Below, piece by piece: positions 36,480-46,889 of a stretch of DNA of 64,000 nucleotides. The notes beneath the pieces are model-generated. The model saw only the letters and a program-made list of their open reading frames with translations. It was not told where the DNA came from and did not search any database. A program made the translations under genes and the position numbers. The stretch lies in assembly GCA_016785225.1 (NCBI GenBank), contig JAFBJZ010000850.1:372001-436000 (forward strand), given 5' to 3'. The DNA comes from Psettodes erumei. Taxonomy: Eukaryota > Chordata > Actinopteri > Pleuronectiformes > Psettodidae. The first letter of the stretch is position 1. Each line of letters opens with the position of its first letter.

Positions 36480-36690
36480 CCAGACATGAAAAGGTTAACG
36501 ATACCACTTAGCATTCTGGAAAGTTCCAGCTTCAACCGGCGAGTCAATCTGCCATTAAATCACCAGCAGCACCATCTCTGCTACACACAATGTGAGGACA
36601 TCAATAAGCCATCTCCAGCAGCATCGGGTTAGGCTGCTGAATTGATCATTGTTATCCTGATGGCCATGTGCCATTGGCACTAAAAGGCTG
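36480..36690. promoter_or_regulatory. Candidate conserved non-coding block
   Basis: This repeat-free segment has GCCATTAAATCACC, ATCAATAAGCC, GAATTGATCATTGTTATCC (a SOX-like ATTGTT) and GATGGCCATGTGCC. It is an enhancer-like inference without alignment support. Confidence 0.25.
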
Positions 36691-36959
36691 ATCTATGGAA
36701 TGGAAGTCGTTCTCAGGTTACGACGGCCCTGCGGTGTCTGTTCCTCATACTGGGGACAGATGTATGTGACACCACGCACTTACGTTTATAGTGTAAATCC
36801 TTTTCTGATTTGTCTTAAATCTTTCTACAATGATGGTCCGCTTGTTTATCTGTCAGCTTCTAACAAGGATGATCCCAGGTCTGACCTTCCAGCTGTGATG
36901 ATAATGTTCCACAGGACGTGGATGGTTCCTCTAATGACCTGTGGTACCAAACGCCAACT

Positions 36960-37435
36960 AAACACATATTAATGGCCATCTAAATCCATTCACCAAGTAT
37001 CAAAGGAATTTTATCTTAATCTCTAATTAAGAATTTTATCAAGGAGTGCACAAATGAAATTGGGCAATAGGGATGATTCCTTGAATCATGTGATAATTTT
37101 ATAACAACATAGCCGACATCAGATGTAAACAATTTGGTAACCCCTGTTAATTGCACTCTTGAAATGAGTCGATAATTAGTCAACAATTACACCAAAGCAC
37201 CAAAGGGATTGTGAGCGGTAAGTCATGGGGAAAAAATGCCAGAAATGGTCTAATGATTACTACTAATTGTAAGATATTGATTGTTGTATTGCATAAATGG
37301 CTAATAATGAGAAAAGTGTTCCCAAGATTTCAAAGTAATTACACATTTATGGTTAAAATCCATTTAGTGTCAGAGAAACACATAATGCTTTTAGCTTTAG
37401 CCAAGGCACTGAAGTCTTGTGACTGGTAATTTTGG
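36960..37435. promoter_or_regulatory. Candidate conserved non-coding block, homeodomain-core rich
   Basis: It contains repeated TAAT/ATTA cores (TCTCTAATTAAG, GTCGATAATTAGTCAAC, CAACAATTACACC, CTAATGATTACTACTAATTG, GGCTAATAATGAG). A near-palindromic TGATTCCTTGAATCA lies at 37072-37086. No repeats or coding frames are present. This is the densest TAAT cluster I noticed in the window. Confidence 0.35.
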
Positions 37436-37439
37436 GAGG

Positions 37440-38855
37440 GTTTGGCAATTTAACAGGAGTTTTGTAATAAATATGGGCTTTTATATTAATTTGTCAACCA
37501 CTTACAAATTTAATATCGGTCCTGAGATAAAACAAAAAGGCCCTAGTTAGTTTTAGTTACACTTCGTCAACCTCACCCTTTTAATTTTTGGTCAGCTATG
37601 AGTTGTGTCTTAGTTAAAAAACATTTCAGATTATCATATGTCATATTTACTCCATACAGCCTTGCTGATAAGCTGCCAGGTCTCTGTGCTTAAGTGGGCT
37701 TCTATGATATGGAGACGTGAACTGATGATCTGGCACCCAGCTGCTGCAGCACCAGCAGCTGTACTAGTGTCTGAAGGGTGATGAATGAATGGCTGGTTTA
37801 AATGCTGCAGAATTAAAAACCGTCTTTACTGGATACGACCAACATCAGTCAAATGAAATGATATTTCTGCTTTTGGCGTACGGTGTTGGCCAATTTGTGA
37901 TCATAGCGCAGACATGTCTTTTTATCAGCAACTTTATTTCCGCAGGGAGAGAGCGTACAAGGTTTATTGAGGTTACACAGAACAGAGCAGAACAGAGATG
38001 CGCTACACTCCCATGAAGTGTCTAGACACTGGTTGTGCAGAAAAGACAGCAGCTGGAGGATGGGACCTTTCAGGTGAAACACCTGGATCATCCTGGGGGA
38101 CAAGGTGGTGATGAAGAGGTAGTGCATTGTACAGAAAGACAGAAACACATCAGTGTTATTTCAAAGAACAACCTCTGAGGAATTATTGGCTCAAGGAAGG
38201 GGGGAGGAAGGACGTGGAAAGACTACACCCTTGAATTCAGTGTGGTGGATCTTTGTAAAAAAAAAAACAGCACCTGATAAAACATTTTACTGGTCAGATA
38301 CAAATGTGTTACTTGCATTGGTTAACTTGCAACTTTTATTTTTTCTTCTGAGGCAGGGCGCACAGTTCTCAAACATAAAGCGAGCTGAGGAATGTTTTCA
38401 AACTGCTGCCAGGGAACATTGCAATAGAACAGGATGCTTCACATCCTTGACCCTGTCTGTCCTTGATCAGTTTCAGACTGCCTGACAAGGAGAGCTTTTG
38501 AGCATATCTGTTTTAAGACATTAAGAACAACCCCTCACCACCCACAATCCTACAAAAATCAATCTCTTGTATTTTGTATTATTTAGTATTTCTCTTTCTC
38601 CTATCCTTGCATGTTTCCTTGTACCATGAACTGAACTTTATCCATGAAAGGCGAAAATTTACTTTGTGTGAAAAGTTGTAAAGAAGAGAAAGAGAAATTA
38701 AGCTCCCAAAAAAACAGAGAAAAGGGATCATGTAGTTTGACATTCATCTTGTGTTCCATTAAATGGGTGGGGGTGGACAAACGGACACTACAGCCTTGGC
38801 TTGATCCGGCTTTCAAAACCACATACCTGGGTTTCTGTTCAGCTGTATGACATAA
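37440..38855. other. Intergenic DNA, no gene seen
   Basis: AT-rich sequence with overlapping short frames on both strands (37789-38016 plus, 37849-38148 minus, 38153-38485 plus). They lack domains and conserved splice context. Confidence 0.5.
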
Positions 38856-38859
38856 TCCT

Positions 38860-39250
38860 CAGCCCTGAATTAGCCAGTTATGTATAGAGCTCAACACCTC
38901 TCCAGGCTCTCAAATATCAGTGGCTAATTTCAACAGAATAATTCTGTCATATTTTAATTGGGCCAAAATAATTATGTTCCAGTTTTATGCTGCTGTAACA
39001 TTTGCGGATCCGGGCCCATTAAACCCTGCACCACTTCATTACTGCAAGGTGAAACCTTGAACAATTAATGGCTTTAGCCTGTGCTGAGGTGTGACCATAA
39101 AGCATTTTTCCCCACTTAATGTAATCATAAAATGTGTCAAAAATCTGTTTTGTGCTTTATTAGCCTTTGAAGAGGGATTTCTGAGTACATCCAATTATGT
39201 TGGGACGCACCACCAAATGTCATTGAGTGCCGCGCAAGACCACGGCTTCA
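38860..39250. promoter_or_regulatory. Candidate conserved non-coding block
   Basis: This repeat-free block includes GAATTAGCCAG, AGTGGCTAATTTCAAC, TTTTAATTGGGCC, AAAATAATTATG, GGGCCCATTAAACC, ACAATTAATGGC and CCAATTATGTTGG. The mixture of TAAT cores with balanced base composition is typical of vertebrate enhancers. Inferred only. Confidence 0.35.
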
Positions 39251-39254
39251 TGTA

Positions 39255-40785
39255 AACGCTTCAATCAAGTCTTTGCCATCTATCATGATAATGCACTGAT
39301 GGACAGCACCAGCAGTGAAATATGAGGATGTGGGAGTAGCAGGTGTGTGTGTCAGTCTGCAGCTCTGTGAACCTCTGCGTGTTCCACTCCGACGATGCCT
39401 AATGAGAACGAAGCATCTGTAACGTTGCATGAAGGAGCGAACGCGCAGGTGTGATTTACATGTTAACACAAAACAAAACATAATTACACGAGGTGTACGC
39501 ACAAGAAAGATGTTTTGCTTTCCTATTTTTCATCATTCAAAATGACTGTCCTTTTTGTTCAGAAGGCATCAATTATTTTCTTTTAATTGTATGTTATGAA
39601 GGAGAGTGTGAACAATAATTTTAATGAATTTCCAATTCAGTTTCCAGGCAATAAATCATATGATCTTCAATATCCACTGTATCATCTGTGTGCTAATTGA
39701 AACTATATTTCTGCAGTGCAGAGGTACATGCCAATACAAAACAAATTTGCTGCACATTTTTAATTGTGTATCTCACATACATACATATGGCCAGATTTAA
39801 TTTTATAAATATATATAATTTTCTCCGAATATTTTTCACTCACTTTACGTAAGGATGCGCACAAAAAAACTGAATTACTAATGTTTTGCAAATCCCACAT
39901 CATTTTTGTCCTTAGGCAATTTTCTCAACTAAAACTGGTCAATGAGGTCAATTACCATTTTCCATGCAGTCATCATTCTTTTGTCAAGGATGTGTCAGGT
40001 ATTAGCGATGGTCCCAAATCCTAATCTAATGGCCGGAAACAGAAAAAAAAAATCAGACTCATGTATATGTATTAGCGTAATATCAGTCATTGTATTGTGA
40101 AGCCCATAAGATGTACCTATAAAAAAAAACTTCCTTCTTGCATTCTGTCAAAGACCACACAGGTGACTGGCATGTTTTAGTCCTCCACACTGCATTATTG
40201 TGACGTGAAGGCTGGACGTCTGACAAACCACACAGCAGCCTTACAGATTGCACAATCTAATGGCTCTGTGTTTCCCACCTTTCAGAGAGTCGTGTCTTTC
40301 GATTAATTTCAGTACACTTGTCTCAGTTATCTTCCTGTCATGTTATTATGCTAACTACTGACCTGTGATCCCTCCGTGTTCAGCTGACACGCAGTATTAG
40401 ATCTAAGATGAGGTTGCTGATCAGCGTTGCACTGATGAGCGCTGTTGAGAGAATCAAGTGAGAAGAAGCAAACAAGGGCATTAACAATGTAATCTTATCT
40501 GAATGCTCTTTAAATATATGCAATATTGAGCTGAAACTCTTCAGAGGGTTCGTTTCCCATAGATGATGCTCATCCACACTGACTGTAGTAAGACAATTTC
40601 CAGCTCAAAACACAAATGATTATTTTCATGTTTGATCTTTACCTACTTACTTAACCCTGTTAACCCTAATGTACCTCATTTAACAGTTTAAAAAACATAC
40701 TTAAGGTTAAGTATGTCCTTTAATGCTGAGTATCTGATAATTACCTTAATGTTGAAGTGACGCATTGGAGTAACAACTTCATCCT
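39255..40785. other. Intergenic DNA, no gene seen; short near-palindrome at 40695-40716
   Basis: AT-rich with no credible reading frames. ACATACTTAA and TTAAGTATGT form 10-base inverted arms around a GG centre at 40695-40716. Confidence 0.5.
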
Positions 40786-40789
40786 ACTC

Positions 40790-41060
40790 TTTGCTAATAA
40801 GGGAAAGAGAGCCGACTCGGCAGTCGGAATTTAGTGAATCCGAATAATTTGCCAACCTCAGTGTCTGAACTCAGAATCTGTGGCCAAGTAATTTGTCACA
40901 TTCTCACACTCTAGTTTCCTTTGCATGTGCAGCTAAGTGCTGCCACGAAGGAAAGCAGTGCTACAGGCTAAGGTGGACAAAGCACGGCGGATTCATTTGA
41001 ACTTGTGAACAAGGCTGCAAGTTCCCTTAATGCAGATCGTGAATATGAAGCTCCACATTC
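40790..41060. promoter_or_regulatory. Candidate conserved non-coding block
   Basis: This repeat-free sequence has a GACTCGGCAGTCGGAATTTAG segment, CCAAGTAATTTGTC, CTTTGCATGTGCAG (POU-like) and GCACGGCGGATTC. It adjoins the block at 41360-41640, so the two may be one regulatory region. Confidence 0.25.
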
Positions 41061-41359
41061 ACTGAGTGTTGAGTCAGCAAGGACTGAGCCAAAAATCAAA
41101 TTATGTAGAAAGAACCTTCATTAGTCACTGTGCAATAACCTCGTCATTCAGCATCATATTTGAATTTTTCCAAAGAAATGAGAAAAAAGTGCTTCTATTA
41201 AAAGATAAAAAACGACTGTCACAGCTTCAGAAACGACGCTGTGTTAGAGAGAAAAGATGTTTCTGCATCACTGCTGTTCACTCTGGCCTGATTGGCCCCA
41301 AGCCGACCACCCCTGCCCACCCGCCCACCCCTCCTCTCCCTGATCTCTCCCACTGACAC

Positions 41360-41640
41360 TTTACAGTCAGCCATAAACAATAAGCAGAGAGCCTGTCATT
41401 GTGCCCACCAATGCAGCAGCAGCCATCTCCGGGGGTCATCTAATTAATGCAGGGGATTATTGCCAGGTCCCTGGGCTGAAACTGGGCCCCGCTGCCTCTG
41501 AATAGGGTTATTATTGGAGGTAATGAACAGGGCAAGCAATGAGTTTTGGGCTGACTTGGCAAGGGGCTGCCTAAATGTCAAAGTCACAATGTAATCATCA
41601 CTTTGGTTGAGGCACTGGGGATGCACTTTATTTGTTTTTG
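41360..41640. promoter_or_regulatory. Candidate conserved non-coding block
   Basis: It contains CATAAACAATAAG (FOX/SOX-like), TAATTAAT at 41441-41448, GGATTA at 41454-41459 (OTX/PITX-like), ATAGGGTTATTATTGG and GGTAATGAAC. There are no repeats, and the composition is balanced compared with flanking DNA. Confidence 0.35.
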
Positions 41641-41644
41641 TGTA

Positions 41645-43935
41645 ACTAGTAGTGTGGAAACTACATCGATGGAGTCATGAATGGTTTCCTCTGGAGGGAT
41701 GAGGGTGGATTGGTCACAAGCAAAATCCCTCCTCATCGAAAATGCTAATGTTTAAAGGGTTTGTTGGGTCTGTGACTGGCCTTCAGTAGCTGCTGTGTGT
41801 TCAGCAGTGTGTTTTTGATCTTGACAGCTATCCGTCAGTAACAGTTGTTAAAAAAAATGCTTATTTTCATCCTTTAGTATGTGTATGGAAGATGTGCCTA
41901 AAATGCCTAAAAAAATGATGCTGCCCTCTGCTGGAAAGCACTGAAATGCAGTAGAGTGCCTCACTTCAGAATTTTGTTTAGGAATTACAGATGTATTTTC
42001 AAACGTTTAACAAATTTAGCAAAATGAGAAGATATTTTTTAATCTTCCGTGTAGAGTCCTGCACATTTCTCCAAACTCGCTCTACAAAACCAAGCATCGG
42101 AACCGACTTGTCTGCCCGTAACAACTGACTCACTGAACCTGATCTATCAGTTCATCAAGAATGTTCTGACCTGGATGTTGAGCAATACAGGCAAGGTGTG
42201 TGTGTGTGGGGGAGGGGATGTATGCGCCCTTTCAAATATGGCCAGGAAGAGCAGAACTGCCGAGTTCAGCATGTAATTTTTCATCTAAATTAATGGTGTC
42301 CATGCCAGCGTGCAGCTGCATGATTATTATGGTCTACATCAGCTGCCTGTTCACTGTCAATTGCATTTTCTTTTTTACCTTTTTAACAGTTAAAAATAAA
42401 AGTAAATTAGCTTTATTATCATTCTCATTATTTGTATTTTGCCCTTTAGGGAGTGCAAGGAGTTGATTAGGGGTACAGTTTGTCTGTTTTTGTGTTTTCA
42501 GGAGTGAATGAAAAAATGTAGTATCTTATCTTGCCCACCACCACACAGACCACCCAGTGGGTGTTGCTTGCCACTTGTCACCTCATCAAACATAACTGGC
42601 AGCGTTCGCAAATGGGAAGCCAGTGAGGGATCATGTTCTTGTCACTGCTCTAGTGGCTCCTGCTGGTTGGTCAGGGACCTTTGCACATGTATTATTCCCA
42701 CCCTGAACTGCCTCGCGGGTAGGTGAAATGAAGCAGATGGCGACTCATTGTGTATTGGAAGAAGCACGTGCCTGTCTACAGTTTCTAAAACAGGAGAGTT
42801 AGCGGCAATCAGGAGTGGGATGCAGGTTTTTCAAGAGCAGGAGAAAAAAGTAAGCAATGTTCCATTGAAAGCAGATATATATTTAAATTAGTATAGTATC
42901 TTGCAATGATTGAACCACCTCTCACACAACACTTGCAGCATTGGAGTTGGCCAGGTGTAAGGATGTGTGCTATAGCAACTGAACTTTTTAAACTGTTTAA
43001 ATAGGAGCACATTTTCATCTGCAACACATGAATCCCTGACTGCACCCACATCCTCATTAGTAAGATTAATTGCATCAGGATTTTTAAAGACATGAATAAG
43101 ACACTTAATTTTTGGCTTGAGCTCAGGGAGGCAGTGTACTGTGCCCAGGAGGATGATGGCAGGCTTCCTTCCCACCCTTGGGTGGTTGCCAGTGTAAAAG
43201 TTACTGTCACTTTTGCCCAGATATCATGTTCTATGTATTTGTTTATTTCAAGCATTCCTTCTCAGATCTGTCATTAACAGTGTTTTGATCAATGCTTGTT
43301 TGATAACGTTGTAGTCTGTAACTTTTCCACTGGAAATCTACGTCCAACAACATATTCTGCAAAATGAAATTTCAGTCATTGAATTCGAAGATATTGTAAA
43401 GCCCTGAGGAATTCTCAAATTTTTGGTGCAAATAAATCCTTACCTACAAGGCACAACTGCACAAACAGATGCAAAACATACGCAGAAGCAATTGTAGTGC
43501 AACTCAGCTTTAAATGCTCATTATTAACACATGGTATGTCACCATATGTGCACTGTGAAAAACCCTTTAATTACATCACAACTGTGTCAAGAAATGCCAC
43601 GAAGCAGAAGCATGACAGTATGAATCAGCTGTCATTCAGATGGTTTAGAGGCCAGATGGCTGCGATGATGTGAGGTATGTTCGTCTTCTTCTGTTATTGT
43701 GAATGCTTGGTTGGCAGCAGCCACATGACTCCTCAAAACTGCGTGACTTTTGTTTCGGGGCACTGCCCTAGGCGCTCCAAGGTCTCTGCTTAAACTGTAG
43801 TGCACAAAAACAGCATCAGACAGAGCAACACAAACACAGCATGGCCCAGACAGACGTACACACTTCCCACTGAGTGCAGTTAACTTTAACTACACCCCCA
43901 TACAGAAACTATGTGAGCGCAAATGTTTTTCCCTC
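41645..43935. other. Intergenic DNA; two overlapping minus-strand frames not recognised
   Basis: The minus-strand frames at 42809-43255 (148 codons) and 42888-43175 (95 codons) overlap each other, so at most one could be real. Neither shows a domain I know. The one containing GRKPAIILLGTVHCLPELKP has a more protein-like composition and could be a fragment of a mobile element. The rest of the stretch is AT-rich without structure. Confidence 0.4.
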
Positions 43936-43939
43936 CATA

Positions 43940-44190
43940 GCCACCCCTGAAATATCACATGCCACCCTTGTGACCACCCCAGATCTGATTGATAGTTGGT
44001 TGATTATTTAAAACTCTAACTTCCAACTTCTAACATCCCAAGTGTATGTGTAAGCAGCATTAGATGATGCCCTTGCGGTGTGCACTGCCAGAGGACTGTT
44101 TGCCAGCCTGGTGGAAAGCAGCAGCAGCAGGGAACTGAAAGGTTTTGTTCGGTGTTAGTAAACATGTGCAGTCTGGTTCCCAGGAAATAT
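43940..44190 (+). repeat. Unnamed dispersed repeat, copy 2
   Basis: Partner of the copy at 28330-28565, with four collinear matching blocks in the same orientation. It is more diverged after the GCCAGAGGACTGT block, where an AGCAGCAGCAGCAGGG run is present. The family name is unknown. Confidence 0.7.
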
Positions 44191-44658
44191 TTCATTCGAT
44201 GCATTCAACGTACTCCTTCAAGTTAAAGTTGTATATTTGTCTTTTCAAAGACAAAACACAACTGGTCTATAGTTAGAGAAAAATGAATCATCTAACATGC
44301 ATTCACATTATATGAGTCGGTGTCTACTGACAGGGGTTATGTCACAGATCTCGATTTTTAGATTTGTCAAACCCTCCATTAAATTGACTGAGATGTTTTG
44401 TTGACAGTGGTGAATGTGCTTCAAAAAGAGTGACGTGCCATTTTCAGTTCTCAAATCAAACCCATTTCAAAAATAAGTGATGAATGATTTCTTCTGCCCT
44501 CTATTGCTTGCTCTAAAAGAATCCATTAAATTTTCTGACTATATTTCCTTTTACGGCTGAAAAATGTAAGAACAACTCAACCCTGATCTAATGACAATTT
44601 AAGACATTGTCTACTTGCTCAGGTATCCTGTTGTTGCTGGGAAACTGTTATATTGTCC

Positions 44659-44662
<4 letters not shown>

Positions 44663-44690
<28 letters not shown>
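44663..44690. repeat. (GT)n microsatellite
   Basis: Fourteen uninterrupted GT units. Confidence 0.97.
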
Positions 44691-44904
44691 ACCATTGTGT
44701 CAGGAAACCCCGCCTCCCCCCGCCTGTTAGCCTGCTGAAAGATAGTGGATCTGATAAAATACAGATTGCCAGATTGGTGGTGACTGTCTTCAGTGGTGAG
44801 ATGACATGACACATTTAAAAATGCTGTCCACTGTTTCGCTAGCTGGTGTCTCATACAGGACAGATGAGTAATGTGAACAAGTTTTTTCCCATCAATAGAC
44901 CCTT

Positions 44905-45130
44905 AGTGTGTTAGTATGTGTGTTGTCTAGGTATTATGTATGTTGTGGGGACGTAAAACGCTTTGCACAGGTAATCCCTATAACTTCATCATTAGATTTG
45001 AAGGTGGAGACATGTTTTAAGGTTAGGGTTAGGCAAGTAGTGGTGATGGTTAAAGTTTCGGGATTGGGGTTAGTCAATGCAATGTCCTCCAAAGTCATGG
45101 AGATACAACTGTGCTCTCATAGTCCTAATA
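44905..45130. repeat. Degenerate dispersed fish repeat (GGTTAGGGTTAGG type)
   Basis: The order TGTTGTGGGGACGTAAAA, then TTTTAAGGTTAGGGTTAGGC, AAGTAGTGGTGATGGTTAAA, GGGTTAGTCAATGCAATG and GTCCTCCAAAGTCATGGAGA follows a widespread teleost repeat. That repeat has a GGGGACC head, an internal telomere-like GGTTAGG stretch and a GTCCTCACAAGTATAG tail. The GT array at 45312-45343 sits downstream, as is often seen for this family. It is not a telomere relic: only about two TTAGGG units occur. Confidence 0.5.
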
Positions 45131-45308
45131 TTTACTGGGTACTGAGTCCCACTGCCAGTGTAAATAGTGTTATCCCCCAATTGTTCTTCTGTCTTCCAAA
45201 TATAGGTCCAGGATGTTTCCAGGCTTTGCAGAACTTCATCAGAATCAAGAGACATTACAGGGTGACTGTATAGTATGTCAGATATATTGCAGCTATAATA
45301 ATTTAGTT

Positions 45309-45311
<3 letters not shown>

Positions 45312-45343
<32 letters not shown>
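45312..45343. repeat. (GT)n microsatellite
   Basis: Sixteen uninterrupted GT units, just downstream of the degenerate repeat at 44905-45130. Confidence 0.97.
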
Positions 45344-45345
<2 letters not shown>

Positions 45346-45349
45346 CATG

Positions 45350-46850
45350 TGGAAGTGTTAAATACACAATAATAAAACAGTCTCAAACATACCTCTGTGT
45401 CATGTCTGTGACCCTGTGCTCTGTGATTCTACAAAACCCTGAAATACATTCAGTGACACTGTTATGGAGCATTTAATGTATGTATTGCATGTATATGCAT
45501 ATATTTTTTCTTGTAATTACATTGTTATTTTCTACAATATGTGTGCAGGGGTGCTACAAAATGGCTAATGTCTGGTTATTTATAATGAAGACAACAAGTG
45601 GGGGAGCAAAATTACCTGATAAAACTGATATCATATATATATATATGTTACAATAAGTTGCTAAACACATTCTGCAATAACCCTGTCAAATGACTCATTG
45701 ACAAAATGATCTGGTAATCTCTTGCCGAGTCTGTTTTAAAAACTAAATATAAAAATACAAAATCCATGAGCAATCCCCTGAAGCCTCCGTGGTTATGACA
45801 TCTTAACAAGCTGACAAAATACAGAAGATATGTTTTAGGGTATTGCAAGGATAAAATGCAAAATAGGCCCTGAGGAATGTGCCATAAGAAAACTTCCAAA
45901 ACTGCAGCTAAACATCACCTGGATAAATGTATTATTTTCAGCTGCTGTTTGGGAGAACAAAGCAAACAGTCTTGACTGCCAAAAGTGCTTAAGAATGCAT
46001 GTGAATTTCTCCTTGATGCAAATCTGTGCTGCAGTGCTTTCAAAGAAAGTCCTAAAAATGTATATACCAACAGATATGAAGAGTGACAATGCATATGCAA
46101 AACAGATCCAGTATTTCCCAGACATTAATGCTCCTGTCAACATGACCCTATTTACACCAGATGCTGAAATCCACCTGTATCTGCAAGTGTCAACAGTTTC
46201 TCCTGGCAGGGGATCGAATCTCCCAGTCATTGGAGTCTATAATACTGTATATGTGCATTTGTACAACTACAGAATTAAGTGGCAATAACACTGATGTTAC
46301 TTTACAGAAGGAAGTTTCTCAACCTCCGGACTGCTCCCTTTTGGCACTCTGAGGGATCCATCATTTGATTTGATGGTAATATCAAAATAATACAGTATAT
46401 TCTGTGTGGGTATTAATCCCAAGCATGTTAGGCCCACAGGAAAAATTATGTGCTGTAAATATAGACACATTACTGCTGGTAGAACTCATGGTGGTAGTTG
46501 GAAGAGTTATATATCCTCCCTGTTAACAGAAATCAACAGTCGGGGGATAGAGCTGTTACGTCAATCAACTTTGTGGACAGACATATCAACAGAAACAGTG
46601 TCACTGCAGGTGAGCATCACCATCACAATAATCACCACTGTAAGGCATTTCAATTTGAGTGTAAAAACGCAGGTGGTGCAGCTAAAGATGTAGGCGCTGG
46701 TAGAGATTATCTCCATGGGCTGAAATGTCAAACTGACAGACAAAGCATGTTGACTGCACCTAAAAATGTCATCTCTCCAGGAAGAAACATACTCTTTCTG
46801 GGTTGAAGTGCCTTTTTCACAGGTGGACGTGTCATCACCATGGGGGGGTT
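45350..46850. other. Intergenic DNA, no gene seen
   Basis: Several overlapping short frames exist on both strands (45995-46288, 46406-46693 and 46498-46806 plus; 45835-46230 minus). None has a domain or splice support, and overlapping frames on both strands argue against coding. Confidence 0.5.
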
Positions 46851-46854
46851 GGGT

Positions 46855-46884
46855 GGTGTGTGTGTGTGTGTGTGGGGGGGGGGG
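46855..46884. repeat. (GT)n with adjacent poly-G
   Basis: About ten GT units run directly into eleven G. Confidence 0.95.
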
Positions 46885-46889
46885 TATTG

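Noticed and set aside
44999..45035. GGTTAGGGTTAGG considered as an interstitial telomeric repeat
   Set aside because: Only about two units are present, and the flanks match a dispersed fish repeat that normally contains this phrase.
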